Assembly: GCA_013202315.1 (NCBI GenBank) | Contig: JABMRZ010000412.1 | Location: 1 to 7,951, forward strand | Source: Candidatus Tariuqbacter arcticus | GTDB lineage: Bacteria; Electryoneota; Tariuqbacteria; Tariuqbacterales; Tariuqbacteraceae | DNA length: 7,951 nt | Direction: 5' to 3' | Part shown: positions 1 through 5,020 of the stretch, piece by piece | Layout of the letters: each line of letters begins with the position of its first letter | Position numbering within the stretch: the stretch's first letter is position 1 | Made by a program: the position numbers and the translations under genes | Notes under the pieces: model-generated | Told to the model about the DNA's origin: nothing | The model's database searches: none | What the model saw: only the letters and a program-made list of their open reading frames with translations

Positions 1-32
1 ATTCTTAATTTTAAATTTCAAATATTTTTAGC

Positions 33-65
33 TAGGATTTAGGATTTAGGATTTAGGATTTAGGG
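33..65. repeat. Tandem heptamer array (TAGGATT)n, about 4.7 copies
   Basis: Four exact consecutive copies of TAGGATT start at 33, 40, 47 and 54. They end in a partial copy, TAGGG, at 61-65. The same unit in the same orientation forms a second array at 6463-6518. Confidence 0.95.
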
Positions 66-75
66 GTCAGCAGGC

Positions 76-104
76 TGTCATTTTCGCAAGTTTTCAGCGG
101 GAAT
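76..104. repeat. Degenerate REP-like stem
   Basis: TGTC-ATTTTCGC (arm 80-87) can pair with GCGGGAAT (97-104) if two G-T wobbles are allowed. It resembles an eroded copy of the ATTCCCGC/GCGGGAAT element seen at 4951 and 7921, here with TGTCA on the left, meaning the opposite orientation. This is a tentative call. Confidence 0.4.
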
Positions 105-130
105 TCATCTTTTAAAATATAAAGAGAACG

Positions 131-155
131 ATTCCGGACAAGCCGGAATGACAGT
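131..155. repeat. REP-like hairpin, variant ATTCCGG/CCGGAAT
   Basis: Perfect 7-bp arms ATTCCGG (131-137) and CCGGAAT (143-149) flank the loop ACAAG. The right arm is followed by GACAG, matching the AATGACA tail of the elements at 4951 and 7921. It is probably a member of the same dispersed family with a different stem core. Confidence 0.75.
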
Positions 156-285
156 TCTTGGGGAGTTATTCACAAATTGAGAAGCAATATCAACGAATAA
201 CCGAGATTATCAAATTTACTAACTTTGCATAAAATATGGGCTTGCAAATTCAGAATGTAAAAGGGCTGATTGTATGTTTTCTGAT

Positions 286-426
286 TCGACCCCTTCAGGG
301 ACGATAGTGTGTGTTATATTTATTCCGCAGGTTTCACCTACGGCTATTCGTTTTCATCCCCTTGGGGGATGTTTCAATCCTGATTAGACGGCAGAATCTG
401 CTAACTTTTTAATTTCCCTGAAAGGG
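286..426. repeat. Cluster of short hairpins in AT-rich linkers
   Basis: Successive stem-loops are visible. TCG-A-CCC/GGG-A-CGA lies at 286-304, with one A-A mismatch. CCG-C-AGGT/ACCT-A-CGG lies at 325-343, with loop TTC and one mismatch. CATCCCC/GGGGATG lies at 355-371 and is perfect, with loop TTG. GCAGA/TCTGC lies at 391-401. CCCT/AGGG lies at 416-426. The dense spacing of short GC stems in AT-rich DNA looks like a composite palindromic repeat, not a gene. It lies downstream of gyrA and could also influence transcript end formation. Confidence 0.7.
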
Positions 427-473
427 TTGAATATACCAATAATGATCCGGGACACTACCGTTTGAGGACCCAC

Positions 474-500
474 CTATTCATCTGGTAGAGCTATTCATCT
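474..500. repeat. 10-nt direct repeat at the gyrA stop codon
   Basis: CTATTCATCT occurs at 474-483 and again at 491-500, 17 nt apart. The second copy contains the gyrA TAG stop and the codons before it (gyrA sense AGATGAATAG). This may be a small duplication of the gene end. Confidence 0.8.
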
Positions 501-3076
501 TCCGCTTCAGAAAAAAGGTCTCTTTCCACACTTTCGTTTGCCGTCGTCTCGATTTCTTCCTTATCTTCGCCGCCGTTTTTCACCACTCTGGCGACATCGG
601 TAATCCAATCGTCTTCGCCGATTCTGATCAAACGGACGCCTTGAGTGAGCCTGCCGATGGTGCGGATGGGTTTCACTTTCAGTCTGATGACTATGCCTTT
701 GCCGGTAATAATCATCAGGTCGTCATCGTCGACGACTTCCATAATGGCAATCATTTTACCGACTTTATCGGTAGTTCTTAGAGTGATGATACCGATTCCG
801 CCGCGGTTGGTCACTCGATAATCGGCGATTTCGGAGCGTTTGCCGTATCCTTTTTCGGAAACGACCAGCAGTGTTCCTTCTCGTTTGACGACCACCATAC
901 CGACCATTTTATCACCTTGAGCGAGGTTGACGCCCCTGACACCTCTCGCTACTCTTCCCATAGGACGGACTTTAGTTTCCGGGAAGCGGACCGCTTTTCC
1001 ATAGCGGGTGCCCAGGACGATATCTTGTGTGCCGTCGGTAGTTTTAGCATCGATGAGTTCATCATTTTCATCCAGTGATAGGGCGAAGATTCCATCCCGG
1101 CGGGGGTGGGAATAAGCCATCAAATCGGTTTTTTTCACAACACCGTTTTTGGTGGCGAAGATGATGTATTCATCAGGAACGAATTTTTCCACATTGACGA
1201 AGGCGGCGATTTCTTCGTCTTTCTGCAGTTGAATCAGGTTCACCACCGCTTTGCCTTTGGAGGCGCGCCCCATCTGGGGGATTTCGTGGACTTTAAGCCA
1301 ATAGCACCGCCCCTTGTTGGTGAAAAAGAGGATATAATTATGAGTGGAGGCGATGAACAGATGCTGAATGAAGTCTTCTTCCTTGGAATCGGCGCCCCTT
1401 GAACCGCGTCCGCCGCGCCCCTGCCGCCTGAAACCGGAGACCGGGAACCGCTTGATATATCCCGAATGGGACATAGTGATGACCATTTCTTCTTCGGCGA
1501 TCATATCTTCCAGGGTCAGTTCATTATAGTCCTGGATGATTTGAGTGCGCCTTTTATCGGCGTATTTTTCCATTACTTCGATGAGTTCATCGCGGACAAT
1601 TACCATCCGCTTATCCCGGTCGGCTAATACATTTTTCAATTCGACGATTAACTCCCGGAGGGCGCGGAGTTCATCGTGCAGTTTCTGTCTTTCCAGGTTA
1701 GTTAGGCGGGCGAGCCGCATATCGAGAATCGCTTTCGCCTGGATTTCCGAGAGTGCGAAGCGTTCCATCAGCCGTTCTTGGGCTGTCTTAACGGTTTGAG
1801 AGCCCCGGATAATAGCCACCACTTCGTCGATATTGTCCACCGCGGTGACCAGACCTTCGACGATGTGCTGTCTTTCCTCGGCTTTTTTCAGTTCGAAGCG
1901 TGTGCGCCTTTCCACCACATTATGGCGGTGTTTGATGAAGTGCCAGAGGACTTGCTTGAGGTTCAACACCCTGGGGATACCATCGACCAGCGCCAGCATT
2001 ATGACGCCGAAGGTATTCTGCATAGGGGTTAGTTTGAACAGCAAGTTGAGGACTACTTCCGGCTGGGCGTCCTTTTTCAGTTCGATGACCAGCCGCATAC
2101 CATCGCGGTCGGATTCATCGCGGACATCGCTGATGCCGACGATTTTCTTATCTCCGACCAGGTCGGCGATTTTTTCTATCAGGCGGGTTTTATTGACCAT
2201 ATATGGCAGTTCGCTGACTATGATTCGTTCCCGACCGCTTTTAATGATTTCGGTATAGGCGCGGGCTCTGATGATGACGCGTCCTCTGCCGGTGGTGTAG
2301 GCGTTGTAGACCCCTTCGGTGCCGAAGATTAACCCGCCGGTGGGGAAATCGGGGGCTTTGATGTAGTCGGTCAGGCAGGGGGGAGTTTCTTCCTCGATTT
2401 CGATCATTGTTTCAACCCCGTCTTCGTCCACTTCGATTTCCATTCGTTTGGGGATATGGATGGGAATGTCGGGATTGTCTATCAGGGCGATGACGGCTTG
2501 GGTAACTTCCCGTAAATTGTGAGGGGGGATGTTGGTCGCCATACCGACTGCGATACCGGAGGAGCCGTTGACCAGCAGGTTGGGCACCTTGGCGGGGAGG
2601 ACTTCAGGCAGTTCCAGGGTTTCGTCGTAATTGGGGACAAAATCGACGGTGTCTTTATCGATGTCTTCCAGCATTTCCATAGCGATGGGCTTGAGGCGCG
2701 CTTCGGTATACCTCATCGCCGCCGCATTATCGCCGTCCACCGAGCCGAAATTTCCCTGCCCGTCGACCAGGGGGTATCTGAGGGAGAAATCCTGCACCAT
2801 CCGCACCAGGGTATCGTAGATGGCGGCGTCTCCGTGGGGGTGGTATTTACCCATCACATCGCCGACGATGCGTGCTGATTTTTTATGGGGTTTTCCGGGG
2901 GGCAGCCCCAGTTCGTCCATTCCGAAGAGGATTCTGCGGTGGACGGGTTTGAAGCCGTCGCGGACATCGGGGAGGGCGCGGGCTACGATGACCGACATTG
3001 AGTAGTCGAGGTAGGAGTCTTTGAGTTCTTCCTCGATGCTGAGGGGAATTATTGTTTCGTGATGTTCTATTGCCAT
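491..3076 (-). CDS. gyrA: DNA gyrase subunit A (type IIA topoisomerase)
   Basis: This is the breakage-reunion subunit of DNA gyrase. With GyrB it forms a cytoplasmic A2B2 enzyme that introduces negative supercoils using ATP. The 861-residue protein is full length for the family. The N-terminal winged-helix core carries AAAMRYTEARL, with catalytic Tyr123 (E. coli Tyr122). The quinolone-determining stretch is GKYHPHGDAAIYD (76-88), with Ala84 where E. coli has Ser83, while Asp88 is conserved. An acidic stretch of about 26 extra residues (about 208-234) precedes APDFPTGG. The tower and coiled coil run to about residue 515. The C-terminal beta-pinwheel opens with QGRGGRG (552-558), a GyrA box, which favours GyrA over ParC. 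The tail (835-861) is acidic. The start MAIEHHETIIPLS fits the usual N-terminus. Only a weak AAGAAAT purine stretch precedes it, and the methyltransferase stop lies 21 nt upstream, leaving no room for a private promoter in the gap. The identification is essentially certain. Confidence 0.98.
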   Translation of the reverse strand: MAIEHHETIIPLSIEEELKDSYLDYSMSVIVARALPDVRDGFKPVHRRILFGMDELGLPPGKPHKKSARIVGDVMGKYHPHGDAAIYDTLVRMVQDFSLRYPLVDGQGNFGSVDGDNAAAMRYTEARLKPIAMEMLEDIDKDTVDFVPNYDETLELPEVLPAKVPNLLVNGSSGIAVGMATNIPPHNLREVTQAVIALIDNPDIPIHIPKRMEIEVDEDGVETMIEIEEETPPCLTDYIKAPDFPTGGLIFGTEGVYNAYTTGRGRVIIRARAYTEIIKSGRERIIVSELPYMVNKTRLIEKIADLVGDKKIVGISDVRDESDRDGMRLVIELKKDAQPEVVLNLLFKLTPMQNTFGVIMLALVDGIPRVLNLKQVLWHFIKHRHNVVERRTRFELKKAEERQHIVEGLVTAVDNIDEVVAIIRGSQTVKTAQERLMERFALSEIQAKAILDMRLARLTNLERQKLHDELRALRELIVELKNVLADRDKRMVIVRDELIEVMEKYADKRRTQIIQDYNELTLEDMIAEEEMVITMSHSGYIKRFPVSGFRRQGRGGRGSRGADSKEEDFIQHLFIASTHNYILFFTNKGRCYWLKVHEIPQMGRASKGKAVVNLIQLQKDEEIAAFVNVEKFVPDEYIIFATKNGVVKKTDLMAYSHPRRDGIFALSLDENDELIDAKTTDGTQDIVLGTRYGKAVRFPETKVRPMGRVARGVRGVNLAQGDKMVGMVVVKREGTLLVVSEKGYGKRSEIADYRVTNRGGIGIITLRTTDKVGKMIAIMEVVDDDDLMIITGKGIVIRLKVKPIRTIGRLTQGVRLIRIGEDDWITDVARVVKNGGEDKEEIETTANESVERDLFSEAEDE

Positions 3077-3097
3077 GGTATTTCTTGAATAATAAGG

Positions 3098-3994
3098 TTA
3101 GTTGAAAAGATCGGGGTTTGATTGGAACTGTAGAATCCTTTTATTTGCTAAATTCACATATTCTTCCTTATTGTCGTATCCTACATAGTATCTTCCTGTT
3201 TTCAAAGCAGCTATGCATGTTGAGCCGCTGCCACAGAAAGGATCTAAAATTAGGTCTTCTTTAAATGTATATAGTTGAATTAACCTTCGGGGTAATTCAA
3301 TTGGGAAAGGCGCCGGGTGCCCAACTTTCCTTGCTGAGACTGCGGGAAAAGTCCATACACTTTTTGTATATTCTAAAAATTCCTCTTTAGAAATGGTGTT
3401 GATTTTGTTTTTCTTTTTTCTTTTGTATGAATCTTTTGAAAAAATCAGGATATATTCATGTATATCCCTTAAGACAGGATTTGAGGCTGATTGCCAAGTC
3501 CCCCACGCTGTTGAAGGACTTGCACTTGAAGCTTTATTCCAAATAATTTCTCCCCGCATATAAAAGCCTATATCCAACATATCCTCAATAATATAACTAT
3601 GTAGAGGTATATACGGTTTTCTTCCTAAATTTGCTATATTAACACAGATTCTGCCGCCTGTCGCTAAAACTCTATGAGTTTCAGTAAAAACCCTCTTCAG
3701 CAATTCTCTATAGTCGTCCAAAGTTAAATTATCGTCATACTCTTTAGTAACATTATATGGCGGTGAAGTCACCATTAAATGGATACTATTATCCGGTAGT
3801 TCAGACATATTTTCGCTGGAGCTGCAGAATATTTTATTCAATATGTTTTCTGGAACTTGATTTTCACGAAATACATCCGGCTCTTTAATTCTCAGATTCT
3901 CATAAAGTTTACTATTATAAAATTGTGAAGAATCATGAGCAATACGTCCAGGAGCTCCAAATGAACTCGTTTTTGTACCATTTCGTTTTTTCAT
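3098..3994 (-). CDS. Type II site-specific DNA methyltransferase, beta class (probably cytosine-N4)
   Basis: This is an S-adenosylmethionine-dependent DNA methyltransferase and the protective partner of the endonuclease encoded just upstream. The 298-residue protein has catalytic motif IV TSPPYNV at 76-82 and motif X-like HPAPFPIELPRRLI at 226-239. The SAM-binding motif I DPFCGSGST (251-259) follows, then YVGYD. Catalytic motif before SAM motif is the beta-class order. The Lys-rich segment 191-198 lies in the probable target-recognition region. SPPY rather than DPPY is typical of cytosine-N4 enzymes, though some N6-adenine enzymes also carry TSPPYN. If the endonuclease partner is ThaI-like (site CGCG, which has no adenine), N4-cytosine methylation would follow; that step is inference. 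The start lies 3 nt after the endonuclease stop, with GGAGG about 8 nt upstream, so translational coupling is likely. Base composition is AT-rich, unlike gyrA. Confidence 0.93.
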   Translation of the reverse strand: MKKRNGTKTSSFGAPGRIAHDSSQFYNSKLYENLRIKEPDVFRENQVPENILNKIFCSSSENMSELPDNSIHLMVTSPPYNVTKEYDDNLTLDDYRELLKRVFTETHRVLATGGRICVNIANLGRKPYIPLHSYIIEDMLDIGFYMRGEIIWNKASSASPSTAWGTWQSASNPVLRDIHEYILIFSKDSYKRKKKNKINTISKEEFLEYTKSVWTFPAVSARKVGHPAPFPIELPRRLIQLYTFKEDLILDPFCGSGSTCIAALKTGRYYVGYDNKEEYVNLANKRILQFQSNPDLFN

Positions 3995-3997
3995 GGT

Positions 3998-4657
3998 TTA
4001 TTCCTCCATCCATAAATCTAACCATCTTTTATATGGACTGTAACTTCTTACTGATTTTTTCCATATTATTTCAATGCACTTGGTTTCGCTGGAAAATATC
4101 AGTCTGTTTAATGCTTCCTTGCTGATTTCAACTCCTCTTGGATTTGTGCCTAGTTTAGGCAATTTGAAATACTTTTCTACTCCTAATTGTAATAATACTT
4201 CTTTTTGTATATTCAATGGGATGAAGAATAAACCTCCCGGATGCAATCCATTCTTGATTTTTGTTTCTGGTAAATCCCATTTAATTTGTATAAATAAAAT
4301 GTCGCAAGTAGGAACAAAATCTTTAGCAAATTTTCTTGCCATTTGAGCATCAACAGTCCAACTTAATTTAAATCCACCATCTCCTGTCAGTGTTTTTATT
4401 GATATAGGATTGTTGAAAAGCATGACATCAATTTCAGATTCAGTTGTCGGTATTTCAGTCTTTATATTATCCTCACCATATTTATACATTAACAAAGCAA
4501 TGATAATTTTTTCCCTTGTATTACCAACCTCCATTCCAGTACGTTTTCCACGCTTATGTTCTATTTCAGCCATGCTAAAGAGAATTGGAAGTCGATTTTT
4601 GATCTTCATTATTAATTCTTCATCTTCAAATAGATATAAGATTTTGTTTTTAATCAT
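3998..4657 (-). CDS. Type II restriction endonuclease, ThaI-like
   Basis: This 219-residue protein is the probable nuclease of the R-M pair. I recognise a resemblance to the ThaI restriction endonuclease family (ThaI cuts CGCG) from GMEVGNTREKIIIALLMYKYG (split as 41-50 and 51-61), ESEIDVMLF...ISIKTLTG (73-92), the WTVDA stretch (100-104) and KLPKLGTNPRGVEI (165-178). This is recall of family features, not a search. A plausible nuclease core is Glu43/Glu49 on the N-terminal helix plus Glu75-Ile-Asp77 and Ser86-Ile-Lys88. That resembles PD-(D/E)xK with Ser in place of the usual acidic residue before Lys. GAGGTG sits 5 nt upstream of the ATG, so the start is well supported. The gene lies 19 nt after DUF433 and 3 nt before the methyltransferase, and is strongly AT-rich. 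The restriction role is well supported by context; the exact specificity is inferred. Confidence 0.8.
   Translation of the reverse strand: MIKNKILYLFEDEELIMKIKNRLPILFSMAEIEHKRGKRTGMEVGNTREKIIIALLMYKYGEDNIKTEIPTTESEIDVMLFNNPISIKTLTGDGGFKLSWTVDAQMARKFAKDFVPTCDILFIQIKWDLPETKIKNGLHPGGLFFIPLNIQKEVLLQLGVEKYFKLPKLGTNPRGVEISKEALNRLIFSSETKCIEIIWKKSVRSYSPYKRWLDLWMEE
4003..4007 (-). promoter_or_regulatory. Ribosome binding site of the methyltransferase inside the endonuclease 3' end
   Basis: On the minus strand GGAGG overlaps the last codons (Met-Glu-Glu-stop) of the endonuclease. It lies 8 nt before the methyltransferase ATG at 3994. It fixes that start and implies translational coupling of the restriction and modification genes. 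Confidence 0.8.
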
Positions 4658-4662
4658 AATAA

Positions 4663-4668
4663 CACCTC
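4663..4668 (-). promoter_or_regulatory. Ribosome binding site of the endonuclease
   Basis: GAGGTG on the minus strand lies 5 nt before the ATG at 4657, inside the 19-nt gap after the DUF433 stop. It supports this start for the endonuclease. Confidence 0.75.
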
Positions 4669-4676
4669 ATATTTTG

Positions 4677-4889
4677 TTAGGGTTGACAAATCTTTTGGTA
4701 TAAAATACATGCTTGGATATCTTCCGGTTCCAGCCAGGGATAGCCGGCGAGTATGGCTTCAGCGTTGTCGCCAGCGGCTAACATACCCAGAATGTGTTCG
4801 ACAGCCAGCCTCCGTCCGCGGATGATGGGCTTGCCGCCGAAGATTTTCGGGTTAAATGTTATCCGTTTTAAAAGAATGGTTTCGTTCAT
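4677..4889 (-). CDS. DUF433 domain protein (antitoxin-like, HTH-type fold)
   Basis: This small 70-residue protein is almost entirely a DUF433 domain: ITFNPKIFGGKPIIRGRRL (10-28), then an AVEHILGMLAAG helix and ILAGYPWLEPEDIQACI (46-62). DUF433 proteins are usually encoded beside a DUF5615 PIN-like toxin and are regarded as antitoxins with a small helix-turn-helix-like fold. No DUF5615 gene is adjacent here; an R-M pair follows instead. The C-terminus (LYQKICQP) stops about 10 residues earlier than many relatives I recall. The final codons are AT-rich like the R-M genes, so the end may be an insertion junction. The body of the gene is GC-rich like gyrA. No clear Shine-Dalgarno sequence precedes the ATG. 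Family assignment is confident. Function here is unknown: orphan antitoxin, remnant, or regulator of the downstream genes. Confidence 0.85.
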   Translation of the reverse strand: MNETILLKRITFNPKIFGGKPIIRGRRLAVEHILGMLAAGDNAEAILAGYPWLEPEDIQACILYQKICQP

Positions 4890-4950
4890 AATGGAGTCTT
4901 ATAGTTCAATTATTACGGTGTGAATATAATTTTCCTTTGGGACTATGGCT

Positions 4951-4978
4951 CTGGATTCCCGCTTTCGCGGGAATGACA
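4951..4978. repeat. REP-like hairpin ATTCCCGC/GCGGGAAT
   Basis: Perfect 8-bp arms at 4955-4962 and 4967-4974 with loop TTTC are preceded by CTGG and followed by GACA. This is the classic dispersed bacterial repeat whose translation gives the familiar FPRKRES spurious peptide. It sits between the FGE-fold gene and DUF433. As a stem it could attenuate read-through from the former, but it has no adjoining T-run. Confidence 0.9.
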
Positions 4979-4986
4979 TAATCGGA

Positions 4987-5006
4987 AGCGATTTTTGAAA
5001 ATCGCT
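4987..5006 (-). terminator. Hairpin just after the FGE-fold gene (possible terminator)
   Basis: A perfect 9-bp stem AGCGATTTT/AAAATCGCT with a 2-nt loop lies 14 nt past the stop at 5021. The A/T-rich inner stem and the absence of a following U-run make it a poor intrinsic terminator. The REP-like hairpin follows immediately. A role in termination or mRNA 3'-end protection is inferred. Confidence 0.35.
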
Positions 5007-5020
5007 ATATATTTCCCTCT

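Larger units (their letters stand above)
1..490. other. Gene-free repeat-rich region downstream of gyrA
   Basis: I see no credible coding sequence here. The region holds a TAGGATT heptamer array (33-65), a degenerate and a good REP-like stem (76-104, 131-155), a cluster of short hairpins (286-426) and a 10-nt direct repeat at the gyrA stop (474-500). The stretch 175-280 is AT-rich and shows nothing I can name. No hairpin followed by a T-run that would make a standard gyrA terminator is visible. Confidence 0.7.

Noticed and set aside
166..174. TTATTCACA, a perfect DnaA-box match near gyrA, possible replication origin
   Set aside because: It is a single box. One match in 8 kb is not unlikely by chance, and there is no cluster of boxes and no dnaA, dnaN or gyrB nearby. 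A near match at 4919 is isolated too.
371..401. GTTTCAATCCTG resembling the start of a CRISPR repeat
   Set aside because: There is only one copy, with no spaced repetition and no cas genes in the window. It belongs to the hairpin cluster.
1106..2878. Several plus-strand open frames of 60-141 codons across gyrA
   Set aside because: They are antisense shadows of a GC-rich conserved gene, with no family resemblance and no ribosome sites of note.
491..3076. Calling the topoisomerase ParC instead of GyrA
   Set aside because: A recognisable GyrA box (QGRGGRG at 552-558), a full-length C-terminal pinwheel and an acidic tail favour GyrA.
3098..3994. Calling the methyltransferase adenine-specific
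   Set aside because: TSPPYN occurs in both N4-cytosine and some N6-adenine enzymes, but the SPPY form and the ThaI-like partner with an adenine-free site favour cytosine. I left the base as probable.
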